Assembly: GCF_028682175.1 (NCBI RefSeq)
Contig: NZ_JANHKS010000055.1
Span: 1-33,595 of the forward strand
Direction of reading: 5' to 3'
DNA from: Pseudomonas putida
GTDB lineage: Bacteria > Pseudomonadota > Gammaproteobacteria > Pseudomonadales > Pseudomonadaceae
DNA: 33,595 nucleotides
The translations under genes and the position numbers were made by a program. Position 1 is the first letter of the stretch. Every line of letters begins with the position of its first letter. This document shows, one piece after another, positions 1-7,730 of this stretch. Below the pieces are notes generated by a model. The model did no database searches. It was not told the DNA's origin and saw nothing but the letters and a program-made list of their open reading frames with translations.

Positions 1-28
1 CCCCCGCCGGCAAGCCGTGCTGCTACGG
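1..28. repeat. Class B REP, right arm only (cut by window edge)
   Basis: The first bases are the right arm of a class B REP: GCCGGCAAGCCGTGCTGCTAC, less its first base, matches the right arms at 5443-5468, 9443-9467 and 12085-12110. The left arm would lie before the window. It sits just past the stop codon of the SDR gene, as expected for a REPIN downstream of a gene. Confidence 0.85.
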
Positions 29-47
29 GTCCGGGTTCAAAGCCCCG

Positions 48-947
48 TTAACTCTTGAGCATGTCGTTCTCGATCCACTCGATCACCGACGTACGCTTGG
101 GCGCCCAGCCCAGCAGTTCGCGGGCGTTCTTGCCGCGCACGCGGCTGTTCGAGCCCAGGCCATAGTTGGCCATTTCATAACCCCATTCGGCTTCCGCGTC
201 CTTGAGCGGCCAGTCCTGCGCCTTGCCCAGGCCCATCGCGTGCGCCATGGCGTTGCTCATGTCGAGGAACGAGGCTTCGCCGCTCTCTACAAAATAGAAG
301 GTGCCGGCGGGATTGTTCTCCAGCGCCAGTGCATACAGCTCGACCACATCATCGATGTGCACGTTGGACCAGATGTTGCCGCCGGTGCCGACATGACGCA
401 CCACGCCGCTCTTGCGAGCCTGTTTGAGCAGGCGCGGCAACTGCACGCTGTCGCGATTGACGCCCAGGCTGTGGCCGTAGATCAATGTGTTGCAGAGCAC
501 TGCCGAACGCACGCCCTGTTGCGCTGCGGCCAGCACCAGATCGTCGATGGCCACGCGAGCGGCCTTGTCCGGGGTGGCGGCAGGCAACTGGCCTTCGTAG
601 TAGATCTTGTCGGTGCCCTTGCCGCCCGACGCATCGCCGACGATGCTCGAACCGCTGGTGTGCAGAAATGGTTTGTTGGAACCTTTGAGGCCCTCGATCA
701 ACGCCTCGACCGCGCCACGGTGGTCGCTGCTGGCGGCGTTGATGACCGCGTCGGCCTTGCGCGCCTGCTCGATCAGCAGCGCCTTGTCATCCAGGGTGCC
801 GACGACCGCCGACATGCCCAACGCCTTGAGTTCGTCCGCCTGCTCGGCGCTGCGCACCAGGCCCGTGACGTGGTGGCCCTTGCGGGTAAGGCCGGTTGCG
901 ATGGAGCCACCAATGAAACCTGCTGCGCCGGTGATGAAGATATTCAT
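48..947 (-). CDS. NAD(P)-dependent epimerase, SDR family (extended/atypical)
   Basis: A 299-residue protein of the short-chain dehydrogenase/reductase superfamily. The N-terminus has the Rossmann dinucleotide-binding motif GAAGFIGG directly after a first beta strand (MNIFIT), and the next strand ends in LVRS, as in NADP-preferring epimerases. The mid-region motif NTLIYG and the later VHIDDVV are typical of the NAD-dependent epimerase/dehydratase family. I could not see a clear YxxxK catalytic pair, so it may be an atypical SDR; its substrate cannot be told. The start at 947 was chosen over an in-frame ATG at 1025 because the longer form adds 26 non-conserved residues before the Rossmann strand. 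It stands alone, and its 5' side holds a class A REPIN at 1071-1163. Confidence 0.85.
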   Translation of the reverse strand: MNIFITGAAGFIGGSIATGLTRKGHHVTGLVRSAEQADELKALGMSAVVGTLDDKALLIEQARKADAVINAASSDHRGAVEALIEGLKGSNKPFLHTSGSSIVGDASGGKGTDKIYYEGQLPAATPDKAARVAIDDLVLAAAQQGVRSAVLCNTLIYGHSLGVNRDSVQLPRLLKQARKSGVVRHVGTGGNIWSNVHIDDVVELYALALENNPAGTFYFVESGEASFLDMSNAMAHAMGLGKAQDWPLKDAEAEWGYEMANYGLGSNSRVRGKNARELLGWAPKRTSVIEWIENDMLKS

Positions 948-1070
948 GAGCGTGATCCCGTGTCGTGGAAAAGATGGAAACAGTATCTGCCCGACATTCC
1001 TTGCAAAAAACCACCGCCAGACCAAATGACTCTTGCGTAGAAATCACGAATCTTATGAACAACCAGCGTA

Positions 1071-1163
1071 CCTGGAGGAGTGAGCTTGCTCGCGATTGCA
1101 TTCGTTCAGACACATTGATGCTGACTGACGCACCGCCATCGCGAGCAAGCTCACTCCTACAGG
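1071..1163. repeat. Class A REPIN
   Basis: Two inverted 26-base arms flank a loop of about 40 bases. The left arm has GGAGGAGTGAGC where the other copies read TGTAGGAGTGAGC, a one-base change. The element lies between the 5' end of the SDR gene and the 3' end of the EamA transporter gene, so it could fold at the end of the transporter mRNA. Confidence 0.9.
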
Positions 1164-1177
1164 GTTCAGGTCGTAAT

Positions 1178-2095
1178 CTACCTGCGAAGATTCAACGCCA
1201 CCACACTGCTCAACACCACGACCGCCCCCACGATCACCATCGGCGAGGGGATTTCACCCAACAGCACCGAAGCGATGGCAATCGCCATGGGTGGCGTAAG
1301 GTACAGGCTCATCGTGGCGCGGCTGGCCTCCATGTGCTTGAGCACATAGGCCCAGGCCAGGTAGGCCAGCGCACTGGGGAACAGCCCCAAGACACCCACC
1401 GCCACATTGACCCGCAGCGGCGCATTGACAATCTCGCCGACCAGCCCCGGCAAGTACACCAGCAGAAAAAACGTACCGGCCCAGACCGTGTAACAGACCA
1501 TGGTCAGCCCGTCATAGCGATGACTGTGGCGTCTTTGCAGGGAGAAATACAGGCTCCAGGAGAACGCCGCCAAGAGGATCAACAAGGCCCGAGCATCGAC
1601 ATGGCCAAACCCGCGATCTCCCAGAATCACTATTCCCACGCCGACCAGCCCCCACGTCACGCAGAACCAGCGCCAGGGGTTGACCCGCTCCTTGAACACG
1701 AAATGCGCCAGCAGCGCGGTGAACAGCGGCATCGACTGGATCAGCACGCTTGACGCTCCTGCGCTCACTCCCGGCTGGCCGAAGTTGAGGGCGATGTGGT
1801 GGAGGCTGACCGCGAAAAAGCCCAACACCGCCAGCAATGGCAGATCCCGCAGGCGCGGCAAGCTGATTTTCATCGACGAGGCGATCAACGCCATGAACAC
1901 CGAGGCAATCAGAAACCGCAACAGTGCCAGGTGCCCCGGATCGTAGGCGAGCAATCCGATGCGAATCCCCGCCGGCGAGTAACCCCAACAGGCGATCACG
2001 AAGACCGTCGCCAACGCGACTTTCACCCCCTGCCAGCGGACATTCAGTTCCTGACCACCGGGCGCAATCACCACCGGCTCACTCACCACGCTCAT
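1178..2095 (-). CDS. DMT-superfamily exporter with EamA domains
   Basis: A 305-residue inner-membrane protein with about ten hydrophobic segments arranged as two repeated EamA halves, the standard architecture of drug/metabolite transporters such as RhaT- and YdcZ-like exporters. Family signs include WGYSPAGIRIGLL in the first helix region, LRFLIAS after helix 2, and PLFTALLAHFVFKERV at the end of the first half, mirrored by PPMAIAIASVLLGE in the second. The start at 2095 has an AGGAGT ribosome-binding site 7-8 bases upstream; an upstream in-frame start at 2182 would run across the promoter region. It is transcribed divergently from a LysR gene whose start is 103 bases away, so that regulator probably controls it. 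The exported compound is unknown (amino acids or metabolites are usual). Confidence 0.88.
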   Translation of the reverse strand: MSVVSEPVVIAPGGQELNVRWQGVKVALATVFVIACWGYSPAGIRIGLLAYDPGHLALLRFLIASVFMALIASSMKISLPRLRDLPLLAVLGFFAVSLHHIALNFGQPGVSAGASSVLIQSMPLFTALLAHFVFKERVNPWRWFCVTWGLVGVGIVILGDRGFGHVDARALLILLAAFSWSLYFSLQRRHSHRYDGLTMVCYTVWAGTFFLLVYLPGLVGEIVNAPLRVNVAVGVLGLFPSALAYLAWAYVLKHMEASRATMSLYLTPPMAIAIASVLLGEIPSPMVIVGAVVVLSSVVALNLRR

Positions 2096-2128
2096 GTTCC
2101 CACTCCTGCCGAAAGACCCCTTTGGCAA

Positions 2129-2153
2129 TGAGTATCGAAACAACTTATGCTCA
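2129..2153. promoter_or_regulatory. Candidate LysR operator (T-N11-A palindrome)
   Basis: TGAGTAT at 2129-2135 and ATGCTCA at 2147-2153 form an inverted repeat with six of seven positions matching and exactly 11 bases between. This is the T-N11-A layout of LysR-type recognition boxes. It lies between the divergent exporter and LysR genes, as expected for an autoregulatory site. No strong sigma-70 promoter could be assigned next to it. Confidence 0.45.
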
Positions 2154-2198
2154 CCACAACCGAACAATAATGACTCAACCATTCACTTTTGGTGACGC

Positions 2199-3080
2199 AT
2201 GGAACTGGCCCAGCTTCGCATGTTCAAGACCGTTGCCGACACCGGCAGCATTGCCCGCGCAGCCGAGTTGCTGCACTGCGTGCCGTCGAATGTCACGGCG
2301 CGGATCAAGGCGCTGGAGGCGGAGCTTGGGACCGAGCTGTTCTTCCGCCATGGGCGCGGATTGCGCATCAGCCCTGCCGGGGAAATCTTTCTGAACTACG
2401 CCGCACGAATGCTCAGCCTGGCCGAGGAAGCCAAGCGCGCGGTGCATCCTGATGCGGCGCCTTCCGGGCCGTTGCGCATCGGCGCGATCGAGTCGTCCGC
2501 CACCTCGCGGCTGCCCCGATTGCTGGCGCGTTTTCATGCGCGCTATCCCGACGTCTCCCTTGAGCTGACCACCGGCACCGGCCCGCAATTGCTCGACGCC
2601 ACCCTCAACCACAAGCTCGATGGCGCGATTGTCGCCATCGACGTCAAACGCCCGCGCCTCAAGCGCACTTCCATGTACCGCGAAGACCTGGTGCTGATCG
2701 CCGCCGAATCCCTGGGGCCGATCCGCAGCGCGGCGGACCTGGCCGGCAAGTCAATCTTCATGTGGCCCGAAGGCTGCCCCTATCGCGCGGCGCTTGAGCG
2801 CTGGTTGCTGAACAACGGTCAGAGCCAGCCGATCATCAGCATTGCCAGCTACGGCACCATCGTCGGTTGCGTCAGTGCCGGCGCTGGCGTGGCGCTGGTG
2901 CCCAAGGGGGTGTTCGAGCAGTACCACAAAGGCTCGGGCTGGGTCGGTTATGAATTCGCCGAACTGACGTCTATCGACAACCTGTTCTACTGGCACGAAA
3001 ACGCCGAACACCACCCGGCGCGGGAGGCGTTCGTGGAGATGCTGCGCGCAGAATTTTCCGGCGCCGCGCAACCCTTGTAG
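2199..3080 (+). CDS. LysR-family transcriptional regulator (of the divergent EamA exporter)
   Basis: A 293-residue LysR-type regulator of normal family length. Residues 1-60 form the winged helix-turn-helix: LRMFKTVADTGSIARAAELL followed by VPSNVTARIKALEAELGTELF is the classic LysR signature. The rest is the two-lobed inducer-binding domain, with GPLRIGAIESSATSRLP opening the first beta strand and a G-A-G-V-A-L-V-P segment near the end. It is divergent from the EamA exporter, so it likely senses the exported compound or a relative. The TAG stop codon at 3078-3080 lies inside the left arm of a class A REPIN (see findings). Confidence 0.92.
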   Translation: MELAQLRMFKTVADTGSIARAAELLHCVPSNVTARIKALEAELGTELFFRHGRGLRISPAGEIFLNYAARMLSLAEEAKRAVHPDAAPSGPLRIGAIESSATSRLPRLLARFHARYPDVSLELTTGTGPQLLDATLNHKLDGAIVAIDVKRPRLKRTSMYREDLVLIAAESLGPIRSAADLAGKSIFMWPEGCPYRAALERWLLNNGQSQPIISIASYGTIVGCVSAGAGVALVPKGVFEQYHKGSGWVGYEFAELTSIDNLFYWHENAEHHPAREAFVEMLRAEFSGAAQPL

Positions 3081-3163
3081 GAGCGCGCTTGCCCGCGATG
3101 ACGTCGTGTCAGACACATCGATGCCATATGACACACCGCAATCGCGGGCAAGCGCGCTCCTAC
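3076..3163. repeat. Class A REPIN, GC-rich variant
   Basis: Inverted arms GTAGGAGCGCGCTTGCCCG and its complement flank a loop of about 42 bases ending in GACACACCGC, shared with the element at 13665. This variant has GCGC/CCCG where other class A copies have TGAG/CTCG. The changes are mirrored in both arms, so pairing is kept. It lies between convergent LysR genes and overlaps the stop codon of the upstream one. Confidence 0.9.
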
Positions 3164-3179
3164 GCCTTCGGCAGAATCA

Positions 3180-4076
3180 TCAAGCGGCGTAGACCGCCAG
3201 CTTCTGCGCAATGAAATCCAGAAAGCATTGAATCCGCAGCGCCAGCTGCGAGTTGCGGTAGTACACCGCGTGGATCGGCTGGCGATAGCCGCTGTTGGCC
3301 TGGGAGAGGATCACTTTGAGCCGCCCGGCGCGGATGTCTTCGTGGGTCATGAAGTGCGACAGGCAGACGATGCCCTCCCCCGCCAACGCCAGTTGGCGCA
3401 ATGTCTCACCGCTGGACGCCGACACCGTGGGCTGAATGAACAGACGGTCGCCGCCAGCATGACGCAGGGGCCAGTGGTTCAGGGTTTCAGTTTGGGTGAA
3501 GCCCAACAGCGAATGCCCGTTCAGCGCCTCGACGCTCTTGGGCGTGCCGTGTTTTTTCAGGTAATCGGGGCTGGCCAGAATGTTCAGCGGGCTGGTGCCC
3601 AGCGCTCGGGCATGCAGGGTCGAATCCGCCAGCGCGCCGATGCGGATCGCCACGTCGGTGCTCTGCTCCAGCAGATCGATGATCAGATCGTTGCTGTTCA
3701 ACTCTAGCTGAATGTCCGGGTAGAGCGTACGAAACTCGGCTACGTAGGGCACGATGGAATGCAACATGAAAGGCGATGCGGCATTGATCCGCAAGCGCCC
3801 GGAAGGCGTCTGCTGGCGCAGCGACATGCGTTCTTCGAGGTCTTCCATCTGGCCCAGAATCTGCCGCGCACGCTCAAGGAAGAACTTGCCCTCCTCGGTC
3901 AGGTCCATGCGCCGCGTGGTGCGGTTGATCAACGTGGTGTCGAGCTTGGCCTCCAGCCGGGACAGGGTGCGGCTGATGGCCGATGGGGTCTGCCCCATCT
4001 GCTCGGCGGCGGCCGAAATCGAGCCGCTTTCAATCACGCAGACAAACACCTGCAATTCATCGGATCGGGCTTTCAC
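3180..4076 (-). CDS. LysR-family transcriptional regulator (YafC-like subgroup)
   Basis: A 298-residue LysR protein. The N-terminal helix-turn-helix reads DELQVFVCVIESGSISAAAE then TPSAISRTLSRLEAKLDTTL, followed by INRTTRRMDLTEEG; the NRTTR-x-LTEEG wing is typical of the large CrgA/YafC/DsdC-type cluster. The effector domain starts with SGRLRINAASPF and includes DVAIRIGALADSTLHAR and GEGIVCLS, usual in this subgroup. The gene is divergent from the small ABM-type monooxygenase at 4211, which is its likely target. YafC-like regulators often control nearby reductases or quinone-related enzymes, but the ligand cannot be deduced here. Confidence 0.92.
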   Translation of the reverse strand: MKARSDELQVFVCVIESGSISAAAEQMGQTPSAISRTLSRLEAKLDTTLINRTTRRMDLTEEGKFFLERARQILGQMEDLEERMSLRQQTPSGRLRINAASPFMLHSIVPYVAEFRTLYPDIQLELNSNDLIIDLLEQSTDVAIRIGALADSTLHARALGTSPLNILASPDYLKKHGTPKSVEALNGHSLLGFTQTETLNHWPLRHAGGDRLFIQPTVSASSGETLRQLALAGEGIVCLSHFMTHEDIRAGRLKVILSQANSGYRQPIHAVYYRNSQLALRIQCFLDFIAQKLAVYAA

Positions 4077-4139
4077 TGTTGTCCTCCGCTCAAAACAGCC
4101 TGGATATTAGCGCCGTTTAGAACACAGGCAAAAAACCTT

Positions 4140-4152
4140 TGCTTAAAAAGCA
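4140..4152. promoter_or_regulatory. Small palindrome, possible LysR half-operator
   Basis: TGCTT-AAA-AAGCA is a perfect palindrome of T-N11-A form in the 134-base region between the divergent LysR and ABM monooxygenase genes. Its centre lies about 65 bases before the monooxygenase start codon, which is close for a classical activator site, so it may instead serve autorepression. Short AT-rich palindromes can arise by chance. Confidence 0.25.
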
Positions 4153-4210
4153 CAAATTCGCGAGCAATTGTTGACTTAGAATTTGGCCACTTTCATCACA
4201 GGAGGCCGCT

Positions 4211-4525
4211 ATGAGCGAGCTGCACGGTTTCATCCTACATGCCCAGACCAAGCCTGAAAAAGCGGCCGAGTTCGAAGCTTTGTTCAGCAGCTATGTGGCG
4301 GCCAGCCGTAGCGAAGACGGCTGCATCGAGTACCACATGCTGCGCGACCAGCAGGACCCGACGCTGTTTATTTTTTATGAGATCTGGCAATCGACGGCGC
4401 ATCTGGACGTGCACTCTGCCCTGCCGCACATGGCGAGTTTTTTCGAGCGCCGCATGGATTACCTGGTGCGGGACTTCGATATCCGTCGCGTCGACATGAT
4501 CAGCCCCTCGTCTGCCGTTCGCTGA
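4211..4525 (+). CDS. ABM-domain protein, putative quinol monooxygenase
   Basis: A 104-residue antibiotic-biosynthesis-monooxygenase (ABM) fold protein, the usual size for YgiN-like quinol monooxygenases. The signature is visible: GFILHAQTKPEKAAEFEALF at the N-terminus, then SRSEDGCIEYHMLRDQQDPT and FIFYEIWQSTAHLDVHSALP, giving the ferredoxin-like dimer fold with the conserved E-x-W. Family members are cofactor-free and act on quinols or other activated aromatic compounds, or protect from them. It has a strong ribosome-binding site (AGGAGG, 6 bases before the ATG). It is divergent from the LysR gene at 3180-4076. The stop is one base from the end of the convergent TauE/SafE gene. Confidence 0.87.
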   Translation: MSELHGFILHAQTKPEKAAEFEALFSSYVAASRSEDGCIEYHMLRDQQDPTLFIFYEIWQSTAHLDVHSALPHMASFFERRMDYLVRDFDIRRVDMISPSSAVR

Positions 4526-4526
4526 G

Positions 4527-5291
4527 TCAACCGGCAATCAGCAGGTGCAGGCCGAGCATCGCCATGCCGATGAAAAACACGCGCTTGAACACCAGGGCGC
4601 TGATGCGCTGACGCAGCCATTGGCCGATCATCATGCCCAACAGCGCCGGGATCACCGCCAGCAACGAGGCACTCATCTCGGCGCTGCCCAGCGCATTGTT
4701 CCAGAACAGCCCCGCACCCAGGGCGAGGGTCGAGACGGTGAACGACAGCCCCAGTGCCTGCACCAACTGGTTGCGGTCCAGGCCCAGCCCTTGAATGTAC
4801 GGCACCGCCGGGATCACGAACACGCCGGTCGCCGAGGTAATCAGCCCGGTGACCAGCCCGCATAACGGCCCCAGCCACGCCTCGGCGCGGGGTGGCACTT
4901 TCAGCGTGGGCAGGAACAACCCGCACATCGCATAGACAAATAACGCCCCGCCCAATGCCCGGCCCATGCTGTGGGCGCTGCCCATGCCCAGCAGGTACGA
5001 GCCCAGCGCCGTACCGACGACGATCATCGCCAGCAGCGGCCAGAGCCTGGCCAGACAACTGCGCAGATGGCCACCTGCCGCCAGTTGCCAGAAGTTGGTG
5101 AAGGTCGAGGGGATCAGCAACAGCGCGGCAGCCTGCGTCGGCAGCATAGCCACGCCCAAAAGCCCCATGGCGACGGTGGGCAGGCCCATGCCGATCACCC
5201 CCTTGACCGTGCCGGCCAGCAGGAAGGTGAGCAACACCAGAGCAGTCAGGCTCCAGCCGATGTTTTGATACAGCGCGAGGAAGGTATTCAT
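4527..5291 (-). CDS. TauE/SafE-family membrane exporter (probable anion permease)
   Basis: A 254-residue integral membrane protein with about eight hydrophobic segments. Members of the TauE/SafE (DUF81) family export organosulfur anions such as sulfite or sulfoacetate, or other organic acids. The family motif G-x-x-K-G-x-x-G-x-G-x-P is seen as AGTVKGVIGMGLPTVAMGLL in the first repeat, and the second repeat has GLVTGLITSATGVFVIPAVPY. The start at 5291 removes a 54-residue upstream extension that is just translated REPIN and promoter sequence. It is divergent from the LysR gene at 5494, with a class B REPIN in the shared upstream region. Confidence 0.88.
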   Translation of the reverse strand: MNTFLALYQNIGWSLTALVLLTFLLAGTVKGVIGMGLPTVAMGLLGVAMLPTQAAALLLIPSTFTNFWQLAAGGHLRSCLARLWPLLAMIVVGTALGSYLLGMGSAHSMGRALGGALFVYAMCGLFLPTLKVPPRAEAWLGPLCGLVTGLITSATGVFVIPAVPYIQGLGLDRNQLVQALGLSFTVSTLALGAGLFWNNALGSAEMSASLLAVIPALLGMMIGQWLRQRISALVFKRVFFIGMAMLGLHLLIAG

Positions 5292-5375
5292 GGGGGTATG
5301 GTGAGCCGGTTCTGCGCCGTTGAAAATCTGCGATATATTGAGCCAGCCTTCGGATTTTACATACCCACTACACAC

Positions 5376-5468
5376 CCGTAGCAGCACGGCTTGCCGGCGG
5401 GGGCGGTGGGTCAGAGAGTGATGTGCTGCCTGACACGACGCTCCCGCCGGCAAGCCGTGCTGCTACGG
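5376..5468. repeat. Class B REPIN in a divergent promoter region
   Basis: Arms GTAGCAGCACGGCTTGCC and complement flank a loop that keeps the class B pattern (GCGGTG ... TGACACGACGC). It ends only 25 bases before the ATG of the LysR gene at 5494, so it lies in that gene's leader or promoter. Confidence 0.92.
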
Positions 5469-5493
5469 ATGCGTCCACCAACCGGAATCCGCC

Positions 5494-6417
5494 ATGCCAT
5501 TCGACCTGATCGACCTCAAGCTTTTCCTCAACGTCAGCGAAGCGGGCAATATCACGGCTGGCGCTGCATTGAGCCACCTGTCCCTGGCCTCGGCCAGTGC
5601 ACGGATTCGCGGGCTGGAATCGTTCCTGGGCATCGCCCTGCTCGAACGCGGCCGGCGTGGGGTCACGCCCACCGCTGCGGGCAAGGCGCTGGCCCAGCAT
5701 GCGCGGCTGATTCTGCGTCAGGTCGAGCGCATGCAGGCCGACCTCACCGATTACGCCCAGGGCTTCAAGGGCCAGATTCGCCTCCTGTGCAACACCTCGG
5801 CGCTGAGCGAATACCTGCCCGAACGGCTGGCGGGCTTTCTGGCGACCCATCCCAATATCGACATCAACCTGGAAGAGCACCCCAGCCTGCGCATCCTTCA
5901 CGCTGTGCGCCATGGCACTGCCGATATCGGCATCATCTCCAACGCCGTAGACGCCAGTGACCTGCAAACACTGCCGTTCTGCGCCGACCCGCTGAGCCTC
6001 GTCATGCCAGCCGATCACCCGTTGGCGCAGCTGCAACAGGTGCGCTTCAGCCAGGCGCTGGAATACGAATTCGTCGGCTTGGGCGTGAACAGCGCCATGG
6101 CGATCTATCTGGAAGAACAGGCGCTGCACCTGGGCCGTCGCCTGAAAACCCGGGTGCGGGCCGAGAGTTTCGACGGGGTGATGCGCATGGTCATGCATGG
6201 CGCAGGGCTGGGTGTGGTGCCGCAGGCGGCGGTCGAGCGGTTCGCAGGTTCAGGGCGATTGAAGGCCCAACAGCTGAGGGAGGTATGGGCCGACCGCAAG
6301 CTGCTGCTGTGCGCGCCGGACTTTGCCCTGCTGCCCGAATACGCCAAGGCCCTGGTGCGTCATCTGGGGGCTGAAACTGCGTTAATGGACACCTCGATGT
6401 CGAGCACAGACAACTGA
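5494..6417 (+). CDS. LysR-family transcriptional regulator (of the TauE/SafE exporter and/or cupin)
   Basis: A 307-residue LysR-type regulator. The helix-turn-helix is IDLKLFLNVSEAGNITAGAA followed by SLASASARIRGLESFLGIAL and LERGRRGVTPTAAG. The effector domain opens with GFKGQIRLLCNTSALSEYLP and ends with a G-A-G-L-G-V-V-P segment. The gene is divergent from the TauE/SafE exporter and is followed 61 bases downstream by a same-strand cupin gene. The upstream spacer is mostly REPIN, leaving only the 84 bases at 5292-5375 and 25 bases at 5469-5493 for promoters. The ribosome-binding site is weak. The effector is unknown. Confidence 0.92.
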   Translation: MPFDLIDLKLFLNVSEAGNITAGAALSHLSLASASARIRGLESFLGIALLERGRRGVTPTAAGKALAQHARLILRQVERMQADLTDYAQGFKGQIRLLCNTSALSEYLPERLAGFLATHPNIDINLEEHPSLRILHAVRHGTADIGIISNAVDASDLQTLPFCADPLSLVMPADHPLAQLQQVRFSQALEYEFVGLGVNSAMAIYLEEQALHLGRRLKTRVRAESFDGVMRMVMHGAGLGVVPQAAVERFAGSGRLKAQQLREVWADRKLLLCAPDFALLPEYAKALVRHLGAETALMDTSMSSTDN

Positions 6418-6478
6418 CCCCGCCAGGACGCCCCTAAGGTACGCGAGCGCAACTTTCGCAACCTCATCTGGAGCTGTC

Positions 6479-6823
6479 ATGAGCAACTCGATCGTCCTTC
6501 TTCGCGACACCACGCCACTGCCCGTCGTAGACGCCTGCAAATGGGAGCGCATCGGCGGCGACCCGCACACCGTCAACCTCAACGCCTACACCAGCGCCGA
6601 CGGCGAGAAGATCATGGGCACCTGGATCTGCACCCCGGGCAAATGGTACGTCGAGTACGTGAAATGGGAATACTGCGACTTCCAGGAAGGCTACTGCATC
6701 ATCACCCCTGAAGGGAAAGAGCCGATCCACCTGAAGGCCGGCGACAAGTTCATCATCGAACCGGGCATGAAAGGCACCTGGGAAGTGGTCGAGACCGTGC
6801 GTAAGTATTTCGTGTTTGCCTGA
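6479..6823 (+). CDS. Single-domain cupin protein (ureidoglycine aminohydrolase-like cupin)
   Basis: A 114-residue single-domain cupin. The motif-1-like stretch is GTWICTPGKWYVEYVKWEYC and motif 2 is IHLKAGDKFIIEPGMKGTWE. The sequence resembles the small DUF861/ureidoglycine-type cupins, in which PG-x-W and G-x-x-x-G-x-W-x-V are conserved and the metal site is often degenerate. The usual cupin histidines are largely absent from motif 1, so catalysis is doubtful. A GGAG ribosome-binding site precedes the ATG. It follows a LysR gene on the same strand and may be cotranscribed with it. It is followed by an expanded class B REPIN. Confidence 0.85.
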   Translation: MSNSIVLLRDTTPLPVVDACKWERIGGDPHTVNLNAYTSADGEKIMGTWICTPGKWYVEYVKWEYCDFQEGYCIITPEGKEPIHLKAGDKFIIEPGMKGTWEVVETVRKYFVFA

Positions 6824-6844
6824 CCAGGCAAACGCCGCGCCACC

Positions 6845-6952
6845 CCGTAGCAGCCCGGCCGGGCGGCGTTCCGCTTGCCGGCGGGGGCGGTGTGTCTGTG
6901 ACGAATGTGCCGTCTGATACACCGCTCCCGCCGGCAAGCCGCGCTGCTACGG
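6845..6952. repeat. Class B REPIN with an expanded left arm
   Basis: The loop (GCGGTGTGTCTGTGACGAAT ... GATACACCGC) and right arm are ordinary class B. In the left arm, however, CAGCACGGCTTGCC is replaced by CAGC-CCGGCCGGGCGGCGTTCCG-CTTGCC, adding about 15 bases. The right arm differs from the norm by one base, CCGCGC for CCGTGC. It lies between the convergent cupin and anti-sigma genes. Confidence 0.88.
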
Positions 6953-6983
6953 ATCGCTATTGGCCTGGCATCATCGTTACGAT

Positions 6984-7730
6984 TCAAAGCCCCTTTTCCA
7001 CCAGTGCACTGAACGCCTCAAGCTCCCCCCTCTCCACATCCGACACCGCAATGAAGCGCATGTGATTCTGCTGCCAGGCCACGATGTTGTAGCCGCGCAG
7101 CGACCGATCCTGGCGCGGCGTGTCGGCCTCTGTGGTCGGCACGATGAACAGGTTGATCACGTGCTTCGCCCGCCCGTATGACAAGGCCGCCGCCGTCTGA
7201 TGTTGCAGGTAGTCCAGCCGCCCGCCGAGCAGCGGATAGCCTTGCTCGGCGAAGTCATGTACCGGCGGCGAAAAGTCCAGCTTGCCGGTAAACCAGGGCT
7301 TGACCGTGTGCCGGTCCGACGAGGCCACGTCATTCAGATGCCCGGCCATCAGCGAGCGCACGTGGCTCGACACCGCCTCCTCCATCCACGGCTGCTCGCC
7401 GGTTGGCGTGGCGATGTACAACACCAACGCCAGCGCCAGAGCCGCCGCGGAAAACGCCGGTGCCAGCCAGCCCTTGGCCCTCGCCAGCCACGACACGCGC
7501 TGTGCCGGCGGGGGCGCAAACACACTGCGCACCAGCAGGTCCGGCGCGGCGTAGTAGGGCGCGTGGCGCTTGACGCTGTCGATCAACAGCCTGGCCTGTT
7601 CGTACTGCTGCCGACATTCGGCGCAGCCTTGCAGATGCGTGGCGATTTCGGCCGCTGCGGCGGCGTCCAGTTCATCATCCAGATAACCGTGAAGGCTGAC
7701 CCGGCAAATGGCGCACGTGAGGTCATTCAT
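6984..7730 (-). CDS. Zinc-binding (ZAS-type) transmembrane anti-sigma factor
   Basis: A 248-residue single-pass membrane protein. Residues 6-39 hold the anti-sigma zinc-finger pattern: C6, C9 and then H32-x3-C36-x2-C39. A hydrophobic segment at about 89-107 is the only membrane span, followed by a periplasmic domain of about 140 residues. Members of this family sequester their partner ECF sigma factor at the inner membrane until a periplasmic or redox signal releases it. The start at 7730 is preferred to an ATG six bases upstream because GAGG then lies 10 bases before the start rather than 4. It overlaps the end of the sigma gene by 8 bases, so the two are translationally coupled. The signal is unknown; the zinc-ligand cysteines make oxidation possible. 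Confidence 0.9.
   Translation of the reverse strand: MNDLTCAICRVSLHGYLDDELDAAAAAEIATHLQGCAECRQQYEQARLLIDSVKRHAPYYAAPDLLVRSVFAPPPAQRVSWLARAKGWLAPAFSAAALALALVLYIATPTGEQPWMEEAVSSHVRSLMAGHLNDVASSDRHTVKPWFTGKLDFSPPVHDFAEQGYPLLGGRLDYLQHQTAAALSYGRAKHVINLFIVPTTEADTPRQDRSLRGYNIVAWQQNHMRFIAVSDVERGELEAFSALVEKGL

Noticed and set aside
965..1753. A 262-codon plus-strand frame across the SDR/EamA boundary
   Set aside because: It runs through a REPIN and antisense to the EamA gene, has no domain, and its composition (Gln/His/Arg-rich) is that of a shadow frame.
4154..4182. Possible sigma-70 promoter (TAGAAT at 4177-4182) before the ABM monooxygenase gene
   Set aside because: No acceptable -35 at 16-18 bases upstream; the evidence is too weak to list.
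5294..5366. GGGTATG ... CATACCC and AAAATC ... GATTTT inverted pairs upstream of the TauE/SafE gene
   Set aside because: The two pairs do not share a centre and the spacings do not fit a LysR box, so they are probably chance matches.
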